Shown: positions 17,638 to 25,908 of the stretch, piece after piece
How positions within the stretch are numbered: position 1 is the first letter of the stretch
Layout: every line of letters begins with the position of its first letter
Source of the DNA: CBDFGQ01 sp965247295
GTDB taxonomy: Bacteria > Chloroflexota > Dehalococcoidia > Lucifugimonadales > JAGWBF01
Length of the DNA: 64,000 nt
NCBI GenBank assembly: GCA_965247295.1
Contig: CBDFGQ010000007.1
Coordinates: 186,001 to 250,000, forward strand
Direction of reading: 5' to 3'
Position numbers and translations under genes: made by a program
Notes under the pieces: model-generated
What the model was told of the DNA's origin: nothing
The model's input: the letters and a program-made list of their open reading frames with translations, nothing else
Databases searched by the model: none

Positions 17638-18762
17638 TTACCGTACTTGGGCGAACCGTCCCACTGAGAAGGGCCCTATGGGCAGATCCGTACTGCCGGT
17701 GGTGACCAGGTCCGCCATTGCCTGGGCCATGGCGGGTGCGAGCAGGATTCCCTTTCGGCCCGCACCGGTGGCCAGGTACACTCCATCCCAGCCTGGTACC
17801 TCCCCTATTATGGGCAGCCCATCCTCGGAGACCGGTCGCAGGCAGGCTGTCTGCAACACCAGCCTGGCCTCGGACAGTGCCGGTATGATCTCCACGGCTC
17901 CCTTCATGATGGACTGGCGGGCCCCTTCCGTGGGGCGGTCGTCAAAGCCCACCCGTTCCTCGGTGGTCCCCACCCACACCAGCCCATCGTACTTTCCAGA
18001 CACGTAGCCCCCTCCGCTGTGGTAGAAGGAGTGATTCAGGGGGGGTCCATCCAGCTCCAGGCGTAGAATCTGCCCCTTGAGGGGGCCTACCGGAACGGGG
18101 ACCTCAAGCCAGCTTTCCAACTGACCCGACCAGGGACCCATGGCCAGGACCAGCTTCTCGCAGGCCACCTCCTCCTGTTCCAGCAACACGGCGCATACCC
18201 GCCCGTTGGTCCTCCTGAGCCCGGTTACCGTGCCATGGCGTATCGTGGCCCCGTACTTCTCGGCGGCGGAGGCCAGCGCCAGGGTATACTCGTAGCTGGC
18301 TACCTGCCTTACGCCCTCCATGCACATGGCCTTGACTGTCTCGGGCGATACCCTGGGCTCAAGAGATTTCACCTCAGGGCCATCGAGCCAACGTACGGGG
18401 AATCCACCCGCTTGCTCGGCCCTCCGGGATAGGTCCATTAGCTCACCCTCTTCGGAGTCGTCGAAGACCAGCCAGATACAGGACATGGGGCTAAAGTGCG
18501 AGTCCATGCCCGTTTCGGCCTCTACCTCCTCCGCCAGGCGTAGGTGCGTCCTGAAGCTTTCCAGGCCCAGTGGGGCAAGGGGACCGGGGACGCCGGTGCC
18601 CGTCAGCGGATTGAGCAGACCCGCCGAGAAGCCCGAGGCGCAGCTGCCCACAGACTCCTTTTCTATGAGGGTTACCTTGGCTCCCTTGCGGGCCAGGGCG
18701 TAGGCCGTGGCGCAGCCCACTATCCCTCCTCCCGCGATTACCACTTCGCTGCTGCTTGCCAT
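17638..18762 (-). CDS. FAD-dependent oxidoreductase (glycine / D-amino-acid oxidase family)
   Basis: 374 residues. Dinucleotide-binding VIAGGGIVGCATAYALARKG at residues 8-27, ALEKES-type second strand (LIEKESVG), and the C-terminal FAD motif ATGAGRKGILLAPAMAQAMADLV. DAO-family domain with substrate strands GGYVSGKYDGLVWVGTTEE. Could act as glycine oxidase (ThiO-like) or sarcosine/D-amino-acid dehydrogenase; no thiamine genes are adjacent. GGGAG site before ATG 18762. Confidence 0.88.
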   Translation of the reverse strand: MASSSEVVIAGGGIVGCATAYALARKGAKVTLIEKESVGSCASGFSAGLLNPLTGTGVPGPLAPLGLESFRTHLRLAEEVEAETGMDSHFSPMSCIWLVFDDSEEGELMDLSRRAEQAGGFPVRWLDGPEVKSLEPRVSPETVKAMCMEGVRQVASYEYTLALASAAEKYGATIRHGTVTGLRRTNGRVCAVLLEQEEVACEKLVLAMGPWSGQLESWLEVPVPVGPLKGQILRLELDGPPLNHSFYHSGGGYVSGKYDGLVWVGTTEERVGFDDRPTEGARQSIMKGAVEIIPALSEARLVLQTACLRPVSEDGLPIIGEVPGWDGVYLATGAGRKGILLAPAMAQAMADLVTTGSTDLPIGPFSVGRFAQVR

Positions 18763-19179
18763 GGTGTGCTCCCTATGCTTAAGCTACCGCCATATTAGTG
18801 CATTCTCCAATAAACTTAAACCGCCCGGCGGTCCCTTCCCCATTTTCTTGAATAGTTTGCACTTTGTCCCGCGCTCTGGTAAAACGGTAGCGTTCACATA
18901 CGGGACTTTGCCACTGAGGCACGGAGTCACAGAAATTAGGGCTGGATAGATCCCCTTCCCCCGCTGCATTTTGAGGTGGACTTTCGATGGGCGGGATCAT
19001 CGTGAGGGCTTCTCATCCTCAGTATGGAAGTTCCACCCCCTCTCTGACTCTCCCCCATCAAGGGGGAGAGAAGTCCCTTCCCCCTTGATGGGGGAAGGTT
19101 AGGATGGGGGTTTACAGGATAGAATGGGTGTCTCTGTGGCTAGGCCGCCGATGGACAGCCGTAAAATTTGGAGTGTGAC
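18763..19179. other. Intergenic region with inverted repeats
   Basis: 417 bp between divergent genes. It holds a weak minus promoter candidate (TAATAT near 18793, 17-bp spacer), a stretch around 18904-18940 (GGACTTTGCCACTGAGGCAC) that looks like generic intergenic repeat sequence, and a long inverted repeat at 19051-19095. Ribosome site TTGGAG at 19168-19173 for the aminotransferase. No gene seen. Confidence 0.5.
19051..19095. repeat. 17-bp perfect inverted repeat, REP-like
   Basis: TCCCCCATCAAGGGGGA at 19051-19067 and its exact reverse complement at 19079-19095, spaced by 11 bp. Each arm is itself a CCCCC/GGGGG hairpin, so the region can form either two small hairpins or one long one. It is flanked by GGTTAGGATGGGGG. 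This looks like a dispersed extragenic palindrome rather than a terminator. Confidence 0.75.
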
Positions 19180-20361
19180 ATGAATGTTGCCAGAAGGATG
19201 ATGAGCCTGGGCACGGAGACGGCCTTCGAGGTCCTCGCCAAGGCCAGGGCCCTGGAGGCTCAGGGCAAAGACATCGTACATCTGGAGATAGGTGAGCCCG
19301 ACTTCGATACACCCTCTCACATCGTAGACGGGGCCGCTGCTGCCCTTCGCCAGGGCTACACGCACTACGGTCCCACCGCCGGGCTGCCCGAGCTTCGGGA
19401 AGCCATAGCCCGTGACGTGGAGAGGACCAGGGGCATCCCGGTGGACCCCGGCCGGGTGGTCGTGACTCCCGGCGCCAAGCCCATCATGTTCTTCACCATA
19501 CTCGCCCTGGCCCAGCGAGGGGGCGAGGTGATCTATCCCAACCCCGGATTCCCCATCTACGAGTCCATGATCCGCTTCTGCGGGGCAAAGCCCGTGCCCA
19601 TGCGCCTTCTGGGGGAGGAGGGCTATCACCTGGACCTGGAGGACCTGGCCACCAAGATCAACCGTCGGACCAGGCTGGTCATCCTCAACTCGCCCCAGAA
19701 CCCCACCGGGGCCGTGATGTCCAGGGGTGAGCTGGAGGCCATCGCCGGCTTCCTGGATGGGCGCGACGACCTGTACGTCCTGTCAGACGAGATTTACAAG
19801 GACATCCTCTACAGTGGGGAGCACCACAGCATAGCATCCCTTCAGGGTATGGCGGACCGCACCATCATCCTGGACGGCTTCTCCAAGAGCTACGCCATGA
19901 CGGGATGGCGGCTTGGCTACGGGGTGTTTCCCGAGCCGCTGGTGCCCCACGTACTGAAGCTGGCGGTGAACAGCGTATCCTGCGCGGCCTCCTTTACCCA
20001 GCGGGCCGCCATCGAGGCCCTGGAGGGTCCCCAGGATGCGGTGCGGGACATGGTGGAGGAGTTCGGAAGGAGGCGGGAGATCATTACGAAAGGCCTGCGC
20101 CGGATACCCGGCTTCAAGTGCCCGGAGCCCGAGGGCGCCTTCTACGCCTTCCCCAGCATCGCGGGCACGGGCATCCCTAGCCAGGAGTTTCAGGAGAGGG
20201 CCCTCAACGAGGCGGGTGTCGCCCTCCTGTCGGGGACCTCCTTCGGCAGGTTCGGGGAGGGCTACATTCGCCTCTCCTACGCCAACTCCCAGGAGAACAT
20301 CGCCAAGGCCCTGCAGCGCCTGGACGACTTCGTGGCTAAGGCCAGCAAGAAGGGCCGATAG
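19180..20361 (+). CDS. Class I/II PLP-dependent aminotransferase (aspartate-aminotransferase-like)
   Basis: 393 residues, fold type I. Seen: IVHLEIGEPDFDTP near the N-terminus, YTHYGPTAGLPELREAIA, VTPGAKPIMFFTILAL (PLP phosphate loop), LNSPQNPTGAV, LSDEIYKDILY with the PLP-pyridine Asp and Tyr, the PLP lysine in DGFSKSYAMTGWRLGYG, and the carboxylate-binding Arg in YIRLSYANS. ATG 19180 has TTGGAG 6 nt upstream; a TTG at 19168 is in frame but is part of that site. Substrate pair cannot be fixed. Confidence 0.93.
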   Translation: MNVARRMMSLGTETAFEVLAKARALEAQGKDIVHLEIGEPDFDTPSHIVDGAAAALRQGYTHYGPTAGLPELREAIARDVERTRGIPVDPGRVVVTPGAKPIMFFTILALAQRGGEVIYPNPGFPIYESMIRFCGAKPVPMRLLGEEGYHLDLEDLATKINRRTRLVILNSPQNPTGAVMSRGELEAIAGFLDGRDDLYVLSDEIYKDILYSGEHHSIASLQGMADRTIILDGFSKSYAMTGWRLGYGVFPEPLVPHVLKLAVNSVSCAASFTQRAAIEALEGPQDAVRDMVEEFGRRREIITKGLRRIPGFKCPEPEGAFYAFPSIAGTGIPSQEFQERALNEAGVALLSGTSFGRFGEGYIRLSYANSQENIAKALQRLDDFVAKASKKGR

Positions 20362-20376
20362 GGTCACGGGTCGCCA

Positions 20377-21111
20377 TCACGCCGGCGTGTAGACCGACAC
20401 GTGTAGGGTGCTTCCAGCATCGAATGGTTCCCGCTGCCAACCGCCCCACCGTTCGCTCAGCCGCATGCCTGCCAGCTGGGCCATCAGGTCCAGCTCAGAG
20501 GGGTATGCATAGCGTATGTGCCCGGGGTAGAGTCGCGTGCCGCCCTCGGTGATGACGACGTGCTGATAGACGACCCGTTGGTGTACAGGATCGTGGCGCG
20601 ACACGTCCAGCTTGACTCTATCGGTCTCGATTAGCGATGTTTCGGCTGTCTGACCTCGGACGAAACGCGTCATATCCGGCACGAACGCCTCGATGACAAA
20701 TACGCCGCCGTCGGTCAGATGCCTGGCGACATTCCGGAAGCACCTGACCTGTTCTTCCTGAGAGTTGAGGGCAAAGAAGGTGTTAAAGACCACGAAGATG
20801 AGAGAGAAAGTACCTTCTACACCCACGTCGGCGTAATTGCCTATGGTCACCGGAATTAGTTCATCTCCTGCTTTGGCGCGAAGCTTGTCCACGATTGCCT
20901 GGGATGCGTCGATGCCATGGACCTCGATACCACGCTCCGCCAGCGGAAAGGCGACCCGCCCGGTACCGATAGCCAGTTCCAACACGCGGCCGCCTCGTGC
21001 CAGATCGGCCAGCGTCATGACCATAGGCGCAACATCCGGAAGCCCTGAAAACATCTCGTCATAGACATCGGCGATCCGCTCGCCGTAGGTTGAAGCGCCG
21101 TAGCTATTCAT
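20377..21111 (-). CDS. Class I SAM-dependent methyltransferase
   Basis: 244 residues. SAM-binding motif I RVLELAIGTGRVAFPLAERG (residues about 39-58), acidic second strand VHGIDASQ, and motif FSLIFVVFNTFFAL. N-terminus YGERIADVYDEMF is typical of small-molecule methyltransferases (methyltransf_25 type). Substrate unknown. It lies 4 nt downstream of the frameshifted ThDP enzyme gene on the same strand. Confidence 0.85.
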   Translation of the reverse strand: MNSYGASTYGERIADVYDEMFSGLPDVAPMVMTLADLARGGRVLELAIGTGRVAFPLAERGIEVHGIDASQAIVDKLRAKAGDELIPVTIGNYADVGVEGTFSLIFVVFNTFFALNSQEEQVRCFRNVARHLTDGGVFVIEAFVPDMTRFVRGQTAETSLIETDRVKLDVSRHDPVHQRVVYQHVVITEGGTRLYPGHIRYAYPSELDLMAQLAGMRLSERWGGWQREPFDAGSTLHVSVYTPA

Positions 21112-21115
21112 CTAA

Positions 21116-22784
21116 TCAGGGACTCCAGGCGGGGGGAGCTATGCCCTCGATGTCGCTGGCCACGTCGACCACGGCGGGCCTGCCCGAGTCGAAGGCGGCC
21201 TCCAGGGCGGACCGGAGCTCGGCGGGCCGCTCCACCCGAACACCGAAGCAGCCCATGGTCTGGGCCACCCTCGCGAAGTCCACGTCGGTGAACTGCCACA
21301 TCTCGTCGGAGTTGCCCGGCTGGCCAGCGTAGGCCCGCTCGTCGCCCCGCTCCTCCTGGTTGAGGGAGCGGTTGTTGTTCACCACGATGACGGCGCCGAT
21401 GCCGTAGCGGGCGGCGGTCTCCAGCTCGGCTATGTGGTACCAGAACCCTCCGTCGCCGGTGAAGCACACTACCGGCCGGTCGGGGGCGGCGCACTTGGCG
21501 CCCAGGGAGGCTGACAGGCCCCATCCCAGGGAGCCTGCGCAACGGATGTAGCTTTGCTCCGGCGAACGCAGGTCCAGCATCGTGCCCGTCCATATCCCCG
21601 AGTGTCCGGTGTCCGACACCACCAGGGCGTCCGATGGCAAGTACTCGGTGAGCTCCTTGCAGATGCGCTCCGGCCGTATGGGTGAGGCGTCGGAGTTGAG
21701 CAGCGGCTCCGCCTCGGCGCGCCACTCGCCCACGAGCTGCCGCACCCGATCTCCCCACTGGGGCCTGGGTCCCATTGGCTCCAGGGCTTCGATGAGCCGC
21801 CTTAACGTGACCTTGGCGTCTCCCTGAAGGGCCGCCCTCGTGGGGTAGCTCCTGCCCAGCTCCGATGGGTCGATATCTATCTGAATGACGGGCGTTCCCA
21901 CGGGAGGGATCTCCCAGTCGTTGGTGACCTGGCTGCCCGTGTGGCTGCCCACAAACAGCACCAGGTCGGCCTCGGCCACGACCCGGTTGGCGCACCAGCG
22001 GGAGTAGGAGCCCACCACTCCCACCGAGAGGGGATGGTCGTCGGGGATGGCGCCCTTTGCGTTCAGGGAGGTTGCAACGGGGATGGAGAGCATCTCCGCC
22101 AGCTCCACCAGCTCCCGGCTGGCCTGGGACAGGGTCACTCCACCGCCGGCAACGATGACCGGCCTGCGTGCCTCCGAGAGTACCCGAGCGGCGTCTCGTA
22201 CCCGCTCCCCCTCGGGCTCTGGCCGAAAGGCGGGGACCCTGGTGAACTGCTCCTCCACGACGATCTCCAGGTCAGCCTCGGCGTCCACCACCTCGTCTCC
22301 CTGGACCCCTTGCAGGTCCAAGTGTACCGGCCCCGGCGCACCCGTGGTGGCCTCCCGAAAGGCCTGGCGCAGGAGGTGGGGTAGCTGTTCGGCGCTGTCC
22401 ACCACCACGTTGTACTTGGTGACCGGTTCGAAGGGCAGTACGTGCTCTATCTCCTGGTAAGAGTGGCGGTACTGCTGCATGGGCGGCTTGTGCCCGGTTA
22501 TGGCGATTACGGGAGACAGTCCCAGGTAGGCATCCTGCAGCCCGGCGGCCAGGTTGGCCGCCCCCACGGACTGGGCCAGGGGTGTGCCTGGCCCAGTCCG
22601 TGGGGGCGTAGCCGTCGGCCATGTAGGCGGCCGCCTTCTCCCCGTGAGTCAGTATGCGCCGTACGCCCACCCTCTCCATCTCCACCAGCGCCCTCCTGAC
22701 GATGGTGGGCACGTAGAAGGCATGGGTCACCCCGTATCCCTTCAGGGTCTCGGCCAGGAACCGTCCGCCGGTCATCATAGGCAT
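21116..22784 (-). pseudogene. Thiamine-diphosphate enzyme (acetolactate-synthase-like), frameshifted
   Basis: ThDP-dependent decarboxylase/ligase family, about 555 codons in two frames. The N-terminal frame starts at ATG 22784 with GGAGGTGAT upstream and runs MPMMTGGRFLAETLKGYGVTHAFYV...LTHGEKAAAYMADGYA; the catalytic Glu is in THGEKAA. After about 22608 the reading frame moves: AQSVGAANLAAGLQDAYLG, PVIAITGHK, the central domain, and the ThDP motif GDGGFWYHIAELETAARYG...VNNNRSLNQEE continue in another frame to 21116. The break coincides with a perfect 22-bp inverted repeat (22559-22608) where the family expects GYARATGRPGVCMAQS. Either a real inactivating mutation or an assembly/amplification artefact. 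Confidence 0.85.
22559..22608. repeat. Perfect 22-bp palindrome with 6-nt loop at the frameshift
   Basis: Positions 22559-22580 are the exact reverse complement of 22587-22608; the loop is GGTGTG. On the coding (minus) strand, the 3' arm encodes the conserved AQSVGA segment, so that arm is the ancestral one; the 5' arm replaces family-conserved codons and leaves the segment 2 nt short of the expected length. Confidence 0.95.
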
Positions 22785-22897
22785 GACATCACCTCCCACG
22801 GGATTCTACCCGCATGGGGACTCTAACGGCAAGAACCCAGGAGAGGAGCTCTTACCCTTGTGGCGGTGATTTTGGAAAGCCTTGGGTGGAGCGGCGT

Positions 22898-23368
22898 CTA
22901 GGCGTCCGGTTGGCCCCCTGGGTGGGCAGTCTCCGGTAGGGGCGGACCCTGTCCAGGAGCAAACCTCTCCTTGATTCTGCGGATGATCTCAGACGTGGAG
23001 ATGCCACGGGTGTACGGCACCGTGCGGAAAATCCCCATCTCCATGGGCACCCTGTAGCAATACTCGAGCTGTTCCTGGGAGAAATCGTCACCGTGGACCA
23101 CTAGATGAATATCGTGTTTGTCAATCCAAGCCCGGTCAGTCACTAACGGGGCGTTGGGAAGCACCTCGTCGACATATCGACAGCCGGCCACTGAGCTGAC
23201 GCGTTCTTCCATCGACAGTATGGGCGGGACCCTTTTGTAGTCTGATACCGTATCGTCGGCATGGACGCCCACCAAGAGATAGTCACCCATAGCACGGGCC
23301 TTCTTCAGCAACTCCACGTGACCATAGTGGAACATGTCACCGACCATGTCCGCGTACACCCTTATCAT
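22898..23368 (-). CDS. Cytidylyltransferase family protein (CTP:phosphoethanolamine / glycerol-3-phosphate type)
   Basis: 156 residues, the nucleotidyltransferase alpha/beta phosphodiesterase fold. Seen: RVYADMVGDMFHYGHVELLKKARAMGDYLLVGVHAD (HxGH motif HYGH), YKRVPPILSMEERV, HGDDFS and the KMSKS-like RGISTSEIIRRIKERF. It resembles ethanolamine-phosphate cytidylyltransferase and bacterial TagD-like enzymes. Overlaps by 4 nt (ATGA) with the upstream CDP-alcohol phosphatidyltransferase remnant, which would use the CDP-alcohol it makes; the pathway now appears broken here. Confidence 0.88.
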   Translation of the reverse strand: MIRVYADMVGDMFHYGHVELLKKARAMGDYLLVGVHADDTVSDYKRVPPILSMEERVSSVAGCRYVDEVLPNAPLVTDRAWIDKHDIHLVVHGDDFSQEQLEYCYRVPMEMGIFRTVPYTRGISTSEIIRRIKERFAPGQGPPLPETAHPGGQPDA

Positions 23369-23823
23369 CTTGCGTCCTTTCTTAAGCCAAAAGCTAGGCG
23401 GTGCACCGCAGAGGTATTTGCTACCAAGGCGATGATGCCCAATGTCCAGATCGGCTGGCCCAGCAGCAGCCCAATGATTAGGACTCGACCGCGCCAGCCC
23501 CGGTCTTCAAAGCTTGCCGTGGACCTCTTGCATTCTGCCTCTGTCTTTGCCCTTGCGTAGGGGGTCAGCATTGAGCCTAGAAGGGCGGCTAGACCCAGAG
23601 CCAGGGCTGTCTCTGCCGTTCGAGAGTCGAGTCCGCCTCTCAGGAAATCCGGATACTCTGTTAAAACCGCGACTGCGAGATAGGTGAGTGCACCGATGAC
23701 GGCGAAATCGGCATACCTATCCAGGACAACATTCAGGTTCGCGCCTTCCCTGAAACCCGTACCCTGTTTCCGCGCCAGATCGCCATCGAGGGTGTGTTGT
23801 CTTGCAATGGTACGCCTCTGCTG
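23365..23823 (-). pseudogene. CDP-alcohol phosphatidyltransferase remnant, 5' end missing
   Basis: Open frame of 152 codons bounded upstream by TAA (23826-23824), with no ATG/GTG/TTG before residue ~86. It contains the family motif LDGDLARKQGTGFREGANLNVVLDRYAD and three following membrane helices, but the roughly 60-residue N-terminal helix region is absent. In the motif D-xx-DG-xx-AR-x8-G-x3-D-x3-D the first Asp is replaced by His and the third by Asn (GANLN), so catalytic acids are lost. A strong promoter still lies 57 nt upstream. Start at ATG 23571 would give only 68 residues without the active site. Confidence 0.78.
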
Positions 23824-24148
23824 TTAAGCGCCGAAAACCTGCCGGGCCCCGATGCGACACCTCGAGTATGGTGAGATAGAGTATATGCATGGTTAAAGCT
23901 CTGTCAATCCCGGTTGCCCAGAGCTACTGTGGCTGGGACGGTCGGTAAGCGTCTTGCGAGATGTTCGAGCTTTAGGCAGGTTCCGGTGCTCCGTCGGCTC
24001 TTGCCAGTGAACCGCTGCCCACGACTGGAAACTGAATCAAGTATCTACCTCTTGGCGCGCATTGGGATCCACTTTCTCCGCATTTCACCCAACCGCCGGT
24101 TAGTGGGCGTTGCGTGATTGGCGGCCCTGGTGCCATACTACATGGAGC
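23824..24148. other. Intergenic region between the phosphatidyltransferase remnant and the GDPD gene
   Basis: 325 bp. It holds the minus promoter at 23880-23907. Translating both alternative minus frames between the promoter and 23823 gives no membrane helix resembling the missing N-terminus, so the lost part has been deleted rather than frameshifted. No RNA gene seen. Confidence 0.5.
23880..23907 (-). promoter_or_regulatory. Strong sigma70-type promoter
   Basis: On the minus strand: -35 TTGACA (23907-23902), 16-bp spacer, -10 TATACT (23885-23880). It points at the broken phosphatidyltransferase and the cytidylyltransferase gene. Near-consensus on both boxes. Confidence 0.7.
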
Positions 24149-24916
24149 ATGGAACGGATTCGAAGCTGGAGGATCGCGCCTGGCTCGCTGGAGCGCCCCA
24201 TGGTGATCGCCCACAGGGGTAACAGCAGCGTGGCCCCGGAGAACACGATGGCTGCCTTCCACAAGGCGCTGGAGGTGGGTGCCGACGCCATCGAAATGGA
24301 CGTGCGGCTGACCAGGGATGGGAGCGTGGTGGTCATGCATGATAGGCGGTTGGACCGGACCACGACGGGCAATGGGCCGGTGGGGACCTATACCCTGAAG
24401 GAGCTAAAGTCCCTGGATGCAGGCGCGTGGTTCGGGACCAAGTTCCAGGCGGAGCGAGTGCCAACCCTGGAGGAGGTGTTCGAGACGCTGCCCGGCGACT
24501 TTCCTCTGTACGTTGAGCTGAAGGCCCGTGGGCATGGCGCGTGGCCTCTAGTGAAGAAAACGGTTGACATAACGCGAAAACACCAGCGGTGGGATAGTAC
24601 GATGGTCGCCAGCTTCAATCCTCTGGCTGTGGCTTTCCTTCGGGCGCTGGAGCCACGTATAATACGGGGCTACATATGGTCACAGACACATCCCCTGCCC
24701 TTGCGGGCCCGCTGGCTGATTCCGCTGGCTCAGCCCCACTGGATGGCCCCCGACCGGCGTACTCTAACATCCGAATTGCTGTCCAGGTGCCACGCCATGG
24801 GAAGGCCCGTGGCGGCATGGGACATAGATGGCCATGCCGATATGAAACAACTGAAGGATATGGGCCTGGAAGGCGTTGTCACCAACTACCCCGAAGCGCT
24901 ACTGTGTCAGACATAG
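24149..24916 (+). CDS. Glycerophosphodiester phosphodiesterase
   Basis: 255 residues. Hydrolyses glycerophosphodiesters to glycerol 3-phosphate and an alcohol. Seen: VIAHRGNSSVAPENTMAAF (catalytic HRG...PENT), AIEMDVRLTRDGSVVVMHD (metal Glu and Asp, second catalytic His), LYVELKARG, and the C-terminal WDIDGHADMKQLKDMGLEGVVTNYPE. No signal peptide, so cytoplasmic. Start uncertain: ATG 24149 has GGAG only 1 nt away; ATG 24200 (MVIAHRG) is possible. Confidence 0.93.
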   Translation: MERIRSWRIAPGSLERPMVIAHRGNSSVAPENTMAAFHKALEVGADAIEMDVRLTRDGSVVVMHDRRLDRTTTGNGPVGTYTLKELKSLDAGAWFGTKFQAERVPTLEEVFETLPGDFPLYVELKARGHGAWPLVKKTVDITRKHQRWDSTMVASFNPLAVAFLRALEPRIIRGYIWSQTHPLPLRARWLIPLAQPHWMAPDRRTLTSELLSRCHAMGRPVAAWDIDGHADMKQLKDMGLEGVVTNYPEALLCQT

Positions 24917-24968
24917 GTGGTTCCCCGAGAGGGCAGGATGGGATTTTGGAAAGTTGATGAAAACTATT

Positions 24969-25097
24969 GGGGAGTGCAGGGGAGCGAAGCCCCTTTGTCG
25001 GGAGTCTGATGGTGTCCCTCAGATACCACTGTTCCCCCTTCCTGGGCAGGAAGAGGGCCAGAGGGATAGTCGAAAGGGTTTTTTACAGCACCCTGCT
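24969..25097 (+). repeat. Dispersed intergenic repeat, copy A
   Basis: Shares ordered blocks with 31806-32010: a GTGCAG block followed by an AGGGG/CCCCT hairpin and AAGCCCCTTTG, then GGTGTCCCTCAG, then a CCTG..CAGG hairpin followed by GGAA, then GTCGAAA and finally CAG(T)ACCCTGC. In this copy the second hairpin is CTTCCT-GGGC-AGGAAG (25038-25053). Both copies are noncoding and stand upstream of plus-strand genes. Confidence 0.7.
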
Positions 25098-25178
25098 GAA
25101 TCCGGACGCTGGTTAGGCGCCCCGTGTAGGACGCCATACTGAAATGTCGGCCCGAGCAAACTTGGGGGAGGGACCATC

Positions 25179-25493
25179 ATGAAAGTCTACTGGCAGGAAC
25201 GCAGAAGGGGACAGCGCCTCGTTCTATGGGGCGATGACGGCACCGAGACGGAAGTGGGTGCCGTGAGGCAGACGCCCCGGGGGTTCGACGCCCTGGCCAA
25301 GACCGACACCTATGATCCGGGGCGGGCTCAGAAGGACTTTGCCACCATCGAGGAGGCCAAGGCCTTCGTGGAGGAGTTTCACCCCTGGGACATATTCGGG
25401 GGCGACCTGGACATGGAGGTGGAGCCCGAGGTACGGCCCAATCCGGCCGCCACCACTGGGGAAGCGGCGGAAGAGTCCTGGCCCGCCTACTGA
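25179..25493 (+). CDS. Unknown 104-aa protein; truncated by a 1-nt insertion from a longer Pro-rich protein
   Basis: The first ~85 residues (MKVYWQERRRGQRLVLWGDDG...AKAFVEEFHPWDIFGGDLDMEV) form a small soluble domain I do not recognise. Near the end it enters the first unit of a 51-bp repeat, but compared with later units (GAGTCCGGCCCG) it reads GAGTCCTGGCCCG: one extra T around 25479 brings TGA into frame at 25491. Removing that base joins it to an open frame through six Pro-rich repeats to 25899. So this is probably the N-terminal part of a ~239-residue protein. Confidence 0.65.
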   Translation: MKVYWQERRRGQRLVLWGDDGTETEVGAVRQTPRGFDALAKTDTYDPGRAQKDFATIEEAKAFVEEFHPWDIFGGDLDMEVEPEVRPNPAATTGEAAEESWPAY

Positions 25494-25899
25494 GCCGGTA
25501 CAGGCCTCCAGCCCTCCAGCGGAAGAGCCTGGCCCGCTTACTGAGCCGGTACAGGCCTCCAGCCCTCCAGCGGAAGAGTCCGGCCCGCCTGCTGAGCCGG
25601 TACAGGCCTCCAGCCCTCCAGCGGAAGAGTCCGGCCCGCCTGCTGAGCCGGTACAGGCCTCCAGCCCTCCAGCGGAAGAGTCCGGCCCGCCTGCTGAGCC
25701 GGTACAGGCCTCCAGCCCTCCAGCGGAGGAGCCTGGCCCGCCAGCTGAGGCGATACAGGCCTCCAGCCCTCCAGCGGAGGAGCCTGGTCCGCCAGCTGAG
25801 CCTGAGGACACGCCCCTTCTGGCGGCCGATGTGCGTGCCGCTCCTGCTCCCGAAGCACAGCCACCGAGGCGGGGCTGGCGGTTCTGGCGCAGGGATTAA
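25494..25899 (+). pseudogene. Severed C-terminal tail of the preceding gene (Pro-rich repeats plus basic end)
   Basis: Open in the +1 frame relative to 25179-25493. Six units of QASSPPAEExGPPAEPV are followed by EDTPLLAADVRAAPAPEAQ and a basic aromatic end RRGWRFWRRD. It has no start or ribosome site of its own. The low-complexity linker and basic tail resemble envelope- or DNA-associated linkers; function unknown. Confidence 0.65.
25501..25806 (+). repeat. Six tandem 51-bp coding repeats
   Basis: Units start at 25501, 25552, 25603, 25654, 25705 and 25756; the second to fourth are identical. Each encodes 17 residues of the type QASSPPAEESGPPAEPV. A diverged unit carrying the extra T precedes the array. 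Confidence 0.95.
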
Positions 25900-25908
25900 T
25901 CCCGGCTA

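Noticed and set aside
25501..25806. CRISPR-like array
   Set aside because: Units are 51 bp, contiguous without spacers, and in frame with a Pro-rich protein tail.
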